A stretch of 64,000 bases of DNA from Flaccisagitta enflata (GCA_965153355.1 OZ231127.1:17112001-17176000), one strand, 5' to 3'. Positions 12,769-29,478 are shown, counted from the stretch's first letter. The notes: generated from the letters alone by a model not told the origin. Numbers and translations are program-made.

Positions 12769-13465
12769 CTCAAGCTCCTAGGCCTATCTCAACTATATCC
12801 ACCCATAACCACCACCTTCCACCCTCACACTGGCCCTAATTGGCCACCTATCAAGCTCCTAGGCCTATCTCAACTATATCCACCCATAACCACCACCTTC
12901 CACCCTCACACTGGCCCTAATTGGCCACCTATCAAGCTCCTAGGCCTATCTCAACTATATCCACCCATAACCACCACCTTCCACCCTCACACTGGCCCTA
13001 ATTGGCCACCTATCAAGCTCCTAGGCCTATCTCAACTATATCCACCCATAACCACCACCTTCCACCCTCACACTGGCCCTAATTGGCCACCTATCAAGCT
13101 CCTTGGCCTATCTCAACTATATCCACCCATAACCACCACCTTCCACCCTCACACTGGCCCTAATTATACTTATCAAGCTCCTAGGCCTATCTCAACTATA
13201 TCCACCCATAACCACCACCTTCCACCTCACACTGGCCCCCACTGGCCACCTAAAGCTCCTAGGCCTATCTCAACTATATCCACCCATAACCACCACCTTC
13301 CACCCTCACACTGGCCCTAATTGGCCACCTATCAAGCTCCTAGGCCTATCTCAACTATATTCACCCATAACCACCACCTTCCACCCTCACACTGGCCCTA
13401 ATTGGCCACCTATCAAGCTCCTAGGCCTATCTCAACTATATCCACCCATAACCACCACTCTTCAC
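12769..13465. repeat. 81-bp minisatellite, about nine units
   Basis: Units begin TCAAGCTCCTAGGCC at 12769, 12851, 12932, 13013, 13094, 13173, about 13252, 13331 and 13412. Most are 81 bp; two are shortened by 2-3 bp. Neighbouring units are nearly identical, so the array is young or homogenised. A frame of 27 residues per unit stays open over the first units and shifts where units lose bases, which argues against selection for a protein. A (TC)n tract precedes it. Confidence 0.9.
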
Positions 13466-13545
13466 CCTCTCTGTCTGTCTCTCTCTCTCTCTCCTTCTGT
13501 CTCTGGAGGTCTGCCTTGTACTGTTTTTTCATCTTGCTTATCTGT

Positions 13546-13598
<53 letters not shown>

Positions 13599-13602
13599 TC
13601 TC
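13546..13602. repeat. (TC)n microsatellite
   Basis: Mostly uninterrupted TC dinucleotides. Confidence 0.95.
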
Positions 13603-13909
13603 TTTTTTTCAAATGTTTCTTGTTTATCAAGACTTCAGCTTATATCATATCGTGAAGGTCGGGTAAAGGTATTCATCAAGCGAGACGCATGTGCGTCTTT
13701 ATGCACTTAAAATATTATCTTCCAAGACATCAGCCACATCTATAACGTTGAAAACTCAATCAAAATGGATATTAGATGCTTCACCTCCAATTTTTGTCTA
13801 ACCCCCCCCCCCATCCCCCAACGCCTTCCCCTGGGTGGGTTTTAGATCCTCGCATCTCTTTTGCCCCGGTTTGATTTTCACTTGTTCTCCCATTTTTTTT
13901 ATCTGCCAG

Positions 13910-14052
13910 AAAAAGGATGTGTGGTGACATCTGCAGCCGTTGAGTTTCGCCATGCTACCGCTTCGGGGCGAAAGATGATCGCAGCCTGCGCCTCTCAGGG
14001 GCGTGCAGAGCAGCGACGTCCACGGAGTTGTCCAACCTGCAGCTGTTTTTAA
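13910..14052 (+). CDS. possible 3'-terminal exon of an unknown gene (weak)
   Basis: A pyrimidine tract followed by TCTGCCAG (ending 13909) could serve as a splice acceptor. The frame after it is open for 46 codons, is of normal complexity unlike its surroundings, ends in the Cys-containing CPTCSCF and a TAA at 14050-14052, and is followed within 25 bp by AATAAG and AAATAAA, which resemble polyadenylation signals. No domain is recognised. On the minus strand the same stretch also has an open frame, and the whole region may be non-coding. This is one candidate only. Confidence 0.15.
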
Positions 14053-17480
<3,428 letters not shown>

Positions 17481-17606
17481 AAAACTAAGTTAGTTACAAG
17501 AACAGCAGAGACAGCAGTTACAGCAACAACAGCAGTGCCAGCTGTCACAGCATCAACAACGACAGAAAAATAAACAGCCTTCTTGAGTTTTGCGTCTTTA
17601 CAAGAT

Positions 17607-17667
17607 ACGCCGCGCTGAGCTAAGTAACGCCTCCTTACGAGACACGCCGCGCTGAGCTAAGTAACGC
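17607..17667. repeat. 36-bp-spaced direct duplication
   Basis: A 25-base block (CGCCGCGCTGAGCTAAGTAA and flanks) occurs at 17607-17631 and again, identical, at 17643-17667. It is GC-rich compared with the surrounding A-rich DNA. Confidence 0.75.
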
Positions 17668-18059
17668 CCCTTAAGGCGCTTTCTCTCAATACTGTCCTCG
17701 TGAGGAAAGGCTTTTCCCCTTTTAGAAAAGAAAATAAATGAAAGAAAAAAAAACGGAATAAAGAAAAGGCAGACATTTTTTTGGACAAGTAAAAAAAGTT
17801 AAAAAAGAACAGATGCTAGGGGAGTCGTTTCTAACGACATAAGGAAGTATTAAGAAAGACAGAAAGACAGAGGAAAAACATAGTTTTCAAGGACCATTTT
17901 CATTTTCTATTTTTTCTCATCCCTAGTTTGGAGGGAAGACAACGTGGAATAAGGGCAAAGAGGATTGTTACATGATATAACTTTTTGGAAGCTGCCTGCC
18001 GGAGTAAAAAATAAAAAGAAGAAAAAAAAAAGAAAACTCATTTTTCTGCATTTATCGTC

Positions 18060-18505
18060 GAAATATGCTAAAGCCACCTACGGCGGGAAGTGAAGTAGAA
18101 GTAACAGGAAGAAGTGCAGCTGGAAGTAGTAGTGAAAGTAGAGACAACGAAGACAAAGTAGAAGCAGAAGCGACGGCGGAAGTCATAGTAACAGCGACAG
18201 CAGCGACTTCCTCGTTGGTGGCAGCATCGACAACATCAGCAACGACAGAGGCAGCAGCAACAGAAACGAAGAGACAAGTAGCGGCCACAGCAGCAGCGAC
18301 AAAAACAACAATAACAGAAGCGGCAAAAGTAGCAGCCTCCGGAACCGGCAGCGAGGCGGCTACAACAGCAACAGCAGCAGCGGCTACAACAGCAGCAGCG
18401 TCTACAACAGCAGCAGCGGCTACAACAGCAACGGCAGCAGCGGCTACAAGGCGACGAAGCGAGATTTTTGATCCTCATTCTAAATTCAAGCAGATCAGAC
18501 GATGA
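18060..18505 (+). repeat. GCA/ACA-rich trinucleotide region
   Basis: CAGCAGCGG and ACAGCAACG units dominate, especially 18360-18450. The frame 18065-18505 reads as Ala/Thr-rich protein ending in RRRSEIFDPHSKFKQIRR. It might be an upstream reading frame of the transcript proposed for this region, but low-complexity composition alone could keep it open. Confidence 0.5.
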
Positions 18506-19845
18506 AGGGAAAAGAAGGCAGAAACGCCGACCAAAAATTGTTGGAGCGCTAGAAGAAGAACTAGAAAAAATACGAACTAGAAAAAATACGAACTAGAAAA
18601 AAGAAGACACAAAAATAATCCTGATACAAGAGGGAAGAGAACTAGGAAAACTTGCAAAGAGAGAAGAAAAAAAAGTTTATCTTTGAGTAGAAGGGATTAA
18701 AAAAAAAAGAAGAGAGGGAGAGAGAGAGAGAAAGTGACTTTTCTAATCTTCCCTTATTTATCACAAGAAAAAACGTCCTCTCTCTCTTTCTAACGAGTTC
18801 AGACGTTAGTACGAATCACACACATAACTTTTTCTTTCCTTTTTCCGGACATATATCAAATAGAGGCTTTTTAAAGAGGACATATAGAGACTGAAAAAAA
18901 AGAGGAGGAATTGACTTATCAGAATTTCGGCAAAAAAAAAGGGGGACTTTAAAAAGAAAAGGAGAGGGTTTTTTTTTTAAGGCTGGAAAAGAGATATCTC
19001 GTTCTTTTTTGGGAGATAGTTTGCCGTCGGAGGAAAAAAAAACATATTATTATTTTTTTTCCTGGTTTCCATGGAAACCAAGACGGCCTAAAAAGTCGGT
19101 TGGCGTTTCCTAAAAAAAGCATCACAAACATCGAAGAAGAGTGATGGAGAAAAAATATCATCCATGAATCAGATGCCATCTGAAGACCACAAGGAGTAAA
19201 CAGCTAGCAAACGAGACAAACAAAAAGGCAAGCGAATATATATATCTTTATCAAACAGACGGCAAAAATAGAAGAAAACTAAACAGCATAAACAACATCG
19301 AAGAAAACATCGGAAGAAAACGTAAATAATTAAAACCGACCTCGACGGTAAAGATAAAGTAACGCAGCCGAGTGAAAAAGAGAAGGAAACTTTCTCTGTC
19401 TCTCCCTTGCCTTACCGATTAGCCAGTCGCTTGTAAGAGAAAGTAAGAAAGAAAGAGAAGTAAGTGAAAGGGAAGAAAGAGTGAATAAACTAGTTGGACA
19501 CTTTTTTTTTCTACTCATTTAACTCTCAGAAAAGAGGGAGACACTTGGAGAGGATCTGAGTCTTACAGAACTGAAGGAGAGAACCAACAGAAGATAGAAG
19601 GAGGAACAAGAAGTAAGCATCCAAGGCTAAAAAGTGACTCCCACGCACAAAGAAGGAGAGTCAACAAAGTCAGCAAAGTTTCTAAATTTTGAGCTAAGAT
19701 TTTGCTCTCGCAGACTATCTCAGTGGCGCTTGTCTGCTCTGTCGTCGTCTTGAAAACGTTTTCTTCACAGTGTATCTGACACACTCAGTTTTCAGATTTC
19801 CTTGCCAAGTCTCCAATTTGCCCAATTAGCTGTCTGCCTCTATCC

Positions 19846-19972
19846 CGCGCGGCGATTAGCTCTCTGTCTCTATCTCACGCGGCGATTAGCTCTCTGTCTC
19901 TATCTCGCGTGGCGATTAGCTCTCTGTCTCTATCTCACGCGGCGATTAGCTCTCTGTCTCTATCTCGCGCGA
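19846..19972. repeat. 30-bp minisatellite, about four and a half units
   Basis: Units of the form GGCGATTAGCTCTCTGTCTC plus TATCTCGCGC. Units alternate between CTCACGC and CTCGCGC/CTCGCGT. Confidence 0.85.
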
Positions 19973-20255
19973 AGATTTTACGAGAAAGAATCAAGAAATT
20001 AGGCTGTAAGTGAGGACGATAAAACAAAAGAGCGGAAAAAGAGAAAAAAACGTTTTGAAGATTTGCCTTATTCCATCTTAAATCTCGCAAAGCGAAGCAG
20101 AGAGAGGAAACACCACGAGATAAAAAGGAAAAGGAAAACACTCATTCAATCAGAAAAACAAAAAAGTTAAAAGCATTTCTTTCAGTAAGACAGATTTCTT
20201 TCCTCTTCATCCGATTTACCTTTTCATTCAGTTCAGACGCCTGTATTTCTGTGTT

Positions 20256-20295
<40 letters not shown>

Positions 20296-20645
20296 CACCG
20301 GACCCGTAACTCGCTCTCTGTCTCTCTGTCTCTCTCTTTTCCCCCTCCCCTTCAAGGTCACAAGGCAACGCTCTCTTCCTCTCTCACTCTCTCTCTCGAG
20401 GTCAAAAAAGGTTCCAGTAAAAAAAAAACTGAGAAAAAAAATCAAGAGAAAAGAGAAAACCCAAGAAAAGCAACCAAGTTCTTCATCTTTTTTTTTTTTG
20501 ACCAAAGATAAAAAAAGACCCACCTCAAACAGAGAATATTCAAACACACATACATTTATACATAAATAGAAATAGAAAGGAAAAAGTCTAAAACACACCC
20601 ACACCCACACAAAAAAGACAGGAAAAAAAGAAAATTAAAAAGAGA

Positions 20646-21074
20646 ATGAAGTTTTGCGTCATGGTGAAGAGGACCTGTGAGGCTCTGGCGGAGACTCCAG
20701 ACAAACTTGATAAACAAGAGAACAATAATGATAATCATGTTAAGGAGCAACCGAGGAGAAAACAAAAACATATGACAAAAGAATCGAAGTCGAAGACGTT
20801 GAGGATGTCGAAGATGAAGGCGACGACGATAACCAAGTCTAGTTCCTTAAGACATCATCATCATTATCATGAAATCGAGAAATTCAGACCACTGAAGACG
20901 ACGATGATGATGATGACGACGAAGATGAAAATGAAGAAGATGAAGGAGAATCAAAAAAGGTCGACGTTGACTTGGAGATTGCGGCAAGGACGCGAAAGGA
21001 GAGGTTTGTCATGGTCGAGAAAGCCACAGGAACATCAACAGCGACAGCAAGAGAGAAAATCGGAGCAGTCCTAG
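20646..21074 (+). CDS. upstream reading frame (142 codons), in frame with next ORF
   Basis: Lys/Met/Gln-rich frame beginning MKFCVMVKRTCEALAETPDK and ending at a TAG (21072-21074). It shares its frame with the ORF that follows at 21093; that single TAG is the only stop between 20646 and 22256. No domain recognised: the composition is low-complexity with HHHHYH and TTMMMMTT runs. It may be an upstream ORF, an older N-terminal extension cut off by the TAG, or chance. Confidence 0.2.
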   Translation: MKFCVMVKRTCEALAETPDKLDKQENNNDNHVKEQPRRKQKHMTKESKSKTLRMSKMKATTITKSSSLRHHHHYHEIEKFRPLKTTMMMMTTKMKMKKMKENQKRSTLTWRLRQGRERRGLSWSRKPQEHQQRQQERKSEQS

Positions 21075-21092
21075 AGATCCTCGCGCAAGATT

Positions 21093-22361
<1,269 letters not shown>

Positions 22362-22363
22362 AT

Positions 22364-22437
22364 TTAGTGGTATAAGTACTGGAATTCTCATGATTGCAGA
22401 AATTGAGAACCCTGGGATCAAACAGACATTTTGCAGC
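22364..22437 (+). other. tRNA-like promoter boxes, possible SINE head
   Basis: GTGGTATAAGTACTGG resembles a pol III A box with flanks, and CCTGGGATCAAAC about 30 bases later resembles a B box. No complete cloverleaf could be drawn. Could be a degenerate tRNA-derived SINE head or chance. Confidence 0.2.
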
Positions 22438-22941
22438 TGCACACGGATTAGCTCTAAATCGGTCTTTTTCTTTAACAGCAGATGCGAATGCGAACTGATT
22501 GTACTAAATTGAGGTTGGTTCTAGACTGTACCATCAAAGAATGGATATAAATCATGTGATTATCGCTGGAATAATAACATGAGCCGGATGCCATTCTATA
22601 AATGATACAAACAGCTTTCGTAAAGAAAAAATCATTCCCATTAATCAGGCTGGATTTAGGAAAGATATCTTTGATTTCATTTGCTGTAAAAAAAACAGAG
22701 AACAAATTGGATTAGTTCGCCTTTTCTCTGATTCTGGTAGAGGGTTTCTTTTTTTCATTCCATTTGGCCGAAAGCGAAAAAAAAAGGAGGAATAGTTCTT
22801 GAATACCGTATGTAATTTTCTTCTTTTATACCACTTAAGTGGGAATTAACCGAAGGGGAAAAGCCTCTGGTCAGCTCCGTGGTTCTGACCCTGGGCGTGT
22901 GCAGCGGCCCGGCCCACGCTTCTGCGCACGTTCTCCCTTTT

Positions 22942-23300
22942 GGGCAGCGGCTCCGAAGGGGTCAATGACCGGAGCTTTCACATATTGGGAAATTTCTCTT
23001 TCTCCCCCCTCTTTGACCTTCTTCTCTGCTTCCCCCCCTCCTTCCAAGACTCAAATCTCAGTCTATAGGCCCCAATGGCAGCATCAAACCCAAATCATAG
23101 CCTCAAGGCCCAAATCCCAGCCTCAAGGCCTAAAGCCCAGCCAAAATCTCACATAGGGGTCAGATTTCGGCATTGTGGTGTAAATTGTAGCCCTGACACT
23201 TATGTCTTAAACCCCTAAACCATAAGATTTTCTATGTTTCTCGTGCTTTTAGAGCCACTGCCCTTTTCACCATGTTGTACCGCTGACCATCCCACATTTG
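22942..23300 (+). mobile_element. family A element, degraded copy (A1)
   Basis: Starts GGGCAGCGGCTCCGAAGGGG with TCAATGACC, then TTTCACATATTGGGAAATTT, a CT-rich part, and a core of AGGCCCAAATCCCAGCCTCA units (about 23060-23145). The right side keeps only GCCACTGCCC and TACCGCTGACCATC (to about 23300). Confidence 0.7.
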
Positions 23301-23499
23301 TGCCACTTTTACTCTCTTTTTTTCTTTTACTGCGTCTCTATTGGGTTTTTCTGCAGTGTATCTTGCTCCTGAACTTTCTAACTCTCTGTCCCTCATTTGC
23401 CACGTAGAGGTTTTTTGTCTCTGTGTCTCTTTGCCTGTCTGTCTGCCTCTTTGCCTCTATCTCCATCTGTCTCAGTTTTTCGGTCATTCTGTCATCCTG

Positions 23500-23676
<177 letters not shown>

Positions 23677-23780
23677 GCTCCCTTTCATCTCATATCCTGT
23701 GGCGTTGAATTCTGTTCCAGGATTATTTGATTTCTTCCAGCGCAGGAGAGACGAAAGCAGAGACGCTGAAATTTCCTCTA

Positions 23781-24361
23781 ACATCTGTCGCATAATTATC
23801 GTCACAATATGAAAAGAGGAAATACTGTCCAAGATTTTGTCCAAAAGTCTTGAAATTTTTACTGGAGATAGCTAAATACTTATTATCAAGTGTGCTAGAA
23901 GCAGAAAGAGATTTGTGCCCATGCAGGTGCAGTAAAGGGTATCAATGAGAAAAACCCCTAACAATATTTTACACATTTTCATCTACTTTTTTATTATCTT
24001 TTTTTTAGCTTATAACTCAGTTGTTTTTCAAAGGATTTGCAGATAATTGGTGACGGTTAGAAAGATCTTGAAAAGATCTTTAAAATGGGACCAATCTGGC
24101 ATTTCTAGCTTCATTCGTTTAAAAGATACAAGCAAAACAAGATTGACTGTCTAAAAAAATGGAAAATTCTATGACCTGTACCCCATGAAGGTCAAACGCA
24201 GTTTTACGCAAAATCTGGCCTCAGGAACATTTGAAAACTGGTGGATTCTCTCTATCACACCAATATGCTATATAAAACTGCAAAACATCTATCAGCACTG
24301 TTGATATCAACCCCAAATTGTTGAAAACATATGTGTGTGACGACAATTATGCGACAGATGT
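23781..24361. mobile_element. MITE, family D, TA-flanked (copy 1)
   Basis: ACATCTGTCGCATAATTATC at the left is repeated inverted at the right (GACAATTATGCGACAGATGT to 24361). TA lies immediately outside each end (23779-23780 and 24362-24363), as expected for Tc1/mariner-type insertion. No coding frame. A second element at 39917-40508 has similar length and ends. Confidence 0.7.
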
Positions 24362-24769
24362 TATTGCATTTCATGTTTAAACCTTTTACCTTCCCAAGTC
24401 CTTTTCATTCCATCCTAGTCAACTTCTTTCATTTCTTTTTTATTCAGTTTCTGCTTTTTCATTTTTTTTATCATTCCATATTTCGGTGTCGGTTATTTAA
24501 CCCATTTGTCTCTGTCTGTCTCTGTCTCTTTCTCTTTTGCCTCTCTTTTTGTTCTCCCTCTCTGTCTCTATCTTTTACTTTCGCTTCTCTTTTTTTTTTT
24601 CACTTCTCTGTCTCTATCTTTCTCTTTCGCAGTACTACCTCATCTTTAGTTTTGGTTTTTAGTCTACTGCGACCACGAGCTTCCATGCCTCTCCTTTCCC
24701 CTCCACCCTCGTTCTTTCTTTCATTTTTTCTTTTCTTTTTTTCAACCTTTCTTTTTTTTTCCCCTTTTT

Positions 24770-25253
24770 GGGCAGCGGCCCCAAAGGGGTCGATGACCTA
24801 TGCTCTCACACATACAGTCTCAAGACCCAAATCCCAGTCTCGTGGCCCAAGTCCTAGCCTCAAGCCCCATATTCTAGCCTGGAGGCCCAGATCCTAGTCT
24901 GGAGGCCCAAATCCCATCCTTGAGGCCCAAATCCCAGCCAAGAGGCCCAGGTCCTAGCCTCAAGGATGAGATTTGGGCTTCCAGAGAAGGATTTGGGCCT
25001 CCAGGCTATGATATGGGCCTTGTGGCTAGGATTTGGGCCACGAGACTGGGATTTGGGTCATGAGACTGGGGTTTGGGCCTCAAGACTGGGGGAGGGGCGA
25101 ACAGACAGACGGAGGAGAAGATTCCCCATATGTGTGAAAGCATAGGTCATCGACCCCTTTGGGGCCACTGCCCTGCTTCCCCTTCAACTGCAAGCACAAC
25201 CCACTAAGGCAGGGCAATGGCACCGCTGACCATCTAACGCTTTTGCGACTATT
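24770..25253 (+). mobile_element. family A foldback element (A2)
   Basis: Left end GGGCAGCGGCCCCAAAGGGG plus TCGATGACCTATGCT is repeated inverted at 25138-25173. Between them, CCCAAATCCCAGCCTC units run in one direction to about 24965 and in the opposite direction afterwards, making the element a long imperfect hairpin. Outside the right arm comes a second stem-loop, CCCTGC (25171-25176) with GCAGGG (25209-25214), then ACCGCTGACCATCTAACGC and TTTTGCGACTATT at the terminus. No coding capacity. Confidence 0.85.
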
Positions 25254-25487
25254 ATGCCCTCCTATCTTCCTCCTAATTCCATAGGATGGTTCTGCCACCT
25301 CAGCTTCGGGTTTCACCTTTTATCCTAACCTCTCCAATTTCAGCCTTCATCCAACTCCAACTCTTAGAATTGGCCCAGTTTCTCAAATTTCTTTCTGACA
25401 TGTCACTCTATAGAGTATACCAAATTCCTACTCTTTATTCACGTTTGCTCCAAAATATTTCTTCTCATGGTCCTATCTGTCCCAAGT

Positions 25488-25540
25488 CGGTCGGTCCGTT
25501 TGTCCGCCCATGCATTTGTCCGTCCGCACACTCTTTTTTT
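25488..25540 (+). other. GTCGGTCGGTCCG-type fragment, possible family B remnant
   Basis: GTCGGTCGGTCCG and GTCCGTCCG words match the internal short repeat of family B, but neither terminal hairpin nor the GTATCCGGCC end is present. Confidence 0.3.
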
Positions 25541-25700
25541 GGGAAGGCAACATGATCGTGCGTTGGACGATCCACCCACACGGGTTGGGCAACTTGGTCA
25601 CGGTGGTACCTGGCTCTAAACGCAAACAAGAATAAAGAAAAGTTCATTGAAAGCATCTGTGAGAGATTCTGCGAGATTCGATAAAAGCGTAGGAGACAGA

Positions 25701-25898
25701 GGGCGTGTATCTAGTGACGACCAAAAACGCGTTTAATCCCATTGAACGCGTTTACAGCGTGAACACATATTCGTAAATTTCAACTGTCGCACGAGGGAGT
25801 GAGCGAAGTGAGTGAGCAAGCGAATGAACGGCCCGAGCGAACGAACGTAGCGAGCGATTGAGTGGCCTGTTAAAAACGCAGACAGACGATTCTATGGA
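25701..25898. mobile_element. MITE, family C (copy 1, right end degraded)
   Basis: Begins GGGCGTGTATCTAGTGACGA then CCAAAAACGCGTTTAA, and shares TTTACAGCGTGAACACATAT and runs of GAGCGA with a second copy at 55103-55362. The right end retains only TTAAAAACGCAGACAGACGA. Non-coding. Confidence 0.6.
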
Positions 25899-26139
25899 GC
25901 AAAAGCGAGACAGAAAGAGTGGAGAGCAAGTTTCTGCGACGGGCCCATTCATCTCCGGCGTAGTAAACCATTGAACCATGTAGTCCTTTTGTGTGAGTTG
26001 TGGCTAGGTAATACGTCAAGTAAAAGGTGACTCAATAAATCGACATGAGAACTAATTAATCTTTTTCGTGGTCGCTCGCGCTCCTGTACATGTCACTTTT
26101 GAACGAAACTTTCGCGTCGCAAATGTGGTGTTTTTTGTA

Positions 26140-26757
26140 CAGTACTTTCCGAGCAAACCCGGATAAAACTGGAGCATTAATTTTTGTAACCTTAATTTTA
26201 TTTCCTTATCTTTGTTTTTTCTATATAACCTAATCAAAAGATACATAATTTCTTGAACATATTGGGCTGTTAAAAAAGATAACTCCCGAAATTAAAGTCA
26301 ATGAACTTAACATTTTGAAGTATCTTAACCCAGACCATTACATTTGGCAGAAAATTTTACCTATCCTAGACAACAAAAACAGCTTAATCAGGCAGTTTTT
26401 ACAGGTTTTATAACTATTTTAAGTTTTTAAGAACAATTATCTCAAAATAATTTAAGACAATTGTCCTTAAAAACTTTAAATGGCCATAAAATCTGAAATA
26501 ATTATCTGATTGAGCTGTTCTTATTGTCAAGGATAGGTAAAATTTTATGCCAAATTTAATAGTCTGGGTTAAAACACTCCAAATTGATGTCTTCATGCAC
26601 TTTGATTTCACAAGCTATTTTTTTTTACAGCAAAATATATTCAAGGATTTAAGTATTTTTTAATAAAATTAGATATAAAAAATAAAGTTTAGGAAATGAA
26701 ATTAAAGTAACAAAAATCAATCCTCCAGTTTTAGCCGGGTTTGCTCGGAAGGTACTG
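26140..26757. mobile_element. Tc1/mariner-type palindromic MITE
   Basis: Left end CAGTACTTTCCGAGCAAACC and right end, inverted, CAGTACCTTCCGAGCAAACC. TA flanks each end (26138-26139, 26758-26759) and the termini start CAGT, as in many Tc1/mariner elements. The two halves are imperfect reverse complements all the way to a centre near 26445, so the whole 618 bp can fold on itself. No transposase frame; superfamily assignment is inference from ends and TA. Confidence 0.75.
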
Positions 26758-27094
26758 TACCGAAATAGAATACCAGTGCATCCTGGAATCTGCTTCCCAC
26801 CGTTTCTTCTCAAACCTCTTTATCCTTATCTTTAGCTTTATGTTTTCCATTTCTTTATCTTTATTTTCCTTTTTATTTTCACCTTTATCTTTTCTTTTTT
26901 TATCTTAATCTTCATCTTTAAAGTTTATCTTGTACTTTTTCATTATCTTGGTTTTTTTTTCTACGCCTTCATCCCCCCCTCTACTCTTCATTGCCGTCAT
27001 CCCCCCTCTACTCTTCATTGTCGTCATCCCCCCCTCTTCTCTTCATTGTCGTCATCCCTGAAATAGTCTCTTTTCATCGTCATCCTTCTCTTAA

Positions 27095-27213
<119 letters not shown>

Positions 27214-27357
27214 CAGCATCAACGTTTGTGCCCACTTTGGCTCCACGCACCGTTGGTTTTGGTCCAGGGCTCTCCAGTTGGACCACGGTCGATGGTTGAC
27301 TGATTGACATTATGAAAACATTATATAGCTAATGGAAAGCAAGGTTATTTTAATAGC

Positions 27358-27617
<260 letters not shown>

Positions 27618-27800
27618 AAGCACTCAAAACAAACAGGCCGGGTATAATACATTGGGCTTGAGCTTAGTCGCGTGTGGGTAGGCAAACCCTGTGATGAGTA
27701 AGCGATGACCCAACAATCCCAGAAAGTTTCTTATGAAGTCGCGTGCACGTGTCTAAAAATATAAATCGTTCATATCAGCAGTTTATCTTTTTAGGAGCTA

Positions 27801-28367
27801 TTTTTAGTCGCGTGCTACGCGACTTTACACCCCGCTATGTCGGTCCGTCGGTTGGTCGGTCTTTCGGTCGGTTGGTCGGTCCCCTTTTTGGGCAGCGGCC
27901 CCGAAGGAGTCGATGACCTATGCAAATTTCAACCTAAAGGCCCGGATCCTATTGTTAGGCCAAAATCCCATCTACGAGGCCCAAATTCCAATCTCGAGGG
28001 ATTTGGGCCTCAAAACTGGGATTTGGGCCTCAAGGCTGGGATATGGGCCTTGAGGCTGAGATATGGGCCTGGAGGTTGAGGGGAGGGGGGACGGAGGAGG
28101 AGGAGGAGGAGAAGAAGGAGAAAATTCCCCTGTGTGAAAGCATAGGTCATCGACCCTTTCGGGGCCACAGCCCTGCTCCCCCTTAACTTCAAGCTCAACC
28201 TACAAAGGCAGGGCACGGGTGCCGCTGACCATCTAACGCTTTTGCGACTATTACTTTTGCGGCGTTTTTTAGCTTTTTGGGCATACAGCTCCTGCCCAGT
28301 GACCTTCCCCAACGCTGCTCCTGCCCACCCGCACGCGACCAGGGAAGCCGTGTATCTTGCTTTGTTG
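27801..28367 (+). mobile_element. family B element (B6) carrying a family A element
   Basis: The B left part, TTTTTAGTCGCGTGCTACGC through the GGTC-rich repeat, occupies 27801-27889. The B right part, with CTCCTGCCCAGTGACC and the end AAGCCGTGTATCTTGC plus TTTGTT, occupies about 28253-28367. Family A copy A3 fills the gap. Together the B parts make one near-complete element, so A3 lies inside it. Confidence 0.8.
27890..28252 (+). mobile_element. family A foldback element (A3), nested in B6
   Basis: GGGCAGCGGCCCCGAAGGAG at the left; inverted counterpart GCATAGGTCATCGACCC and GGGGCCACAGCCCTGC at 28140-28176. The core switches orientation near 27999. The second stem-loop is GCCCTGC (about 28170-28176)/GGCAGGGC (about 28207-28214), followed by CCGCTGACCATCTAACGC and TTTTGCGACTATT. 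Confidence 0.8.
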
Positions 28368-28565
28368 GTCCTGTACACTTGTCGCCTTCAGCATCGGCCA
28401 TCTTTCTCCGTGTCTTTCCCTCTCTCTGTCCCTTTCCCTCTGTCTGTAACTGACTGGCTTTCTCTGGCTTTCTCTTGTTACCTTTAGTCTTGACCATCTT
28501 TATCTAGATCACTATCGTTTGCTCGTATTATACTGTTTCTATCTTCTAGTTGAGCAAGAAAGATG

Positions 28566-28725
28566 TTTTTAGTCGCGGACACGCGACTCTACACCTTGCC
28601 GTGTCGGTTGGTCGGTGCGTCCATCCATCCGTCCGTCCGAAATATTTTTGAATCGCGAGCGGATTTTTGCGTTACGGCTTCTGCCTTTCCGTCCGCGACT
28701 GTCCTGTCGTGTATCCGGCCTTGTT
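28566..28725 (+). mobile_element. family B element (B7), short subtype
   Basis: TTTTT then hairpin AGTCGCG (28571-28577)-GACA-CGCGACT (28582-28588), CTACACCTTGCCGTGTCGG, CCATCCGTCCG repeats, GAATCGCGAGCGG, and end GTGTATCCGGCCTTGTT. Very similar to the copy at 43133, defining a subtype with the GACA loop and a shortened body. Confidence 0.85.
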
Positions 28726-29434
28726 ATATCATAGTGGGCCAAAGGCGTAAGGATACTTGACTCATTCAAAATTTCATAACACTAGCCCAACCAGAGGTAT
28801 GAATTTCATACTTTTTATGCTATTTTGTTTTTCTGCCTCGGACCATACGTTAGTCTAGGTTGTGGCATTAAATCTTCGTAAGATTGCATTGCGGTATCAT
28901 TATGTCATTCAGTGCAAATCCTGGAATCCTTGGCCATAACTGAATCCGTCTAAAGCCCTTTCACAGACCCATTTAGAAACCTGGTCCCTAAATGGACACA
29001 TCTAGAGACTTTATAGCAAAACACTACAACCTACAATACTAGGGAAGCCTGTATTGGATGTCTGTTATGGCGTTGTTCAATTACGTCTCCAATAGAGGGG
29101 AAAAAAGGGGGGAAAATGAGGGAAAAAAGAACGAAGAGCACACAGGACACAACTCCTATACAAACAATGGCTCAGGTGATATTTGGCGTGCTCCGTGTCA
29201 AAACTCCGTCTGGGACTAAGGTTTTCTGGGTGAATTAGCTAAAAATCCATTTCTGCCCTTGTTGTTGGCAAACTGTTTTGCTCTCTTCGCGCTCAATTAA
29301 TATCCGCGAAACTTGTGTTTGAATGCAAACAATGAAGAAGAGGGGTTAACAAAGGTGATAGTTTAGTTTGGGAATAGTGCACTTGCACTGTCTTTCCCTT
29401 GTTGTTTCCATTATTCGTTCTTCCTTCCAATTTC

Positions 29435-29478
<44 letters not shown>

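Larger units (their letters stand above)
17481..20645 (+). other. purine-rich candidate 5' leader of a host gene
   Basis: A long A/G-rich tract with many short frames and several small repeats. It lies directly upstream of, and has the same texture as, the sequence leading into the signal-peptide exon at 22131. It could be an unusually long 5' untranslated exon, but no transcription start is defined by the sequence. Inference only. Confidence 0.3.

Noticed and set aside
12769-13465. CRISPR-like array
   Set aside because: Units are contiguous 81-bp copies without unique spacers, and the DNA is eukaryotic. The same applies to the ~20-bp cores of family A.
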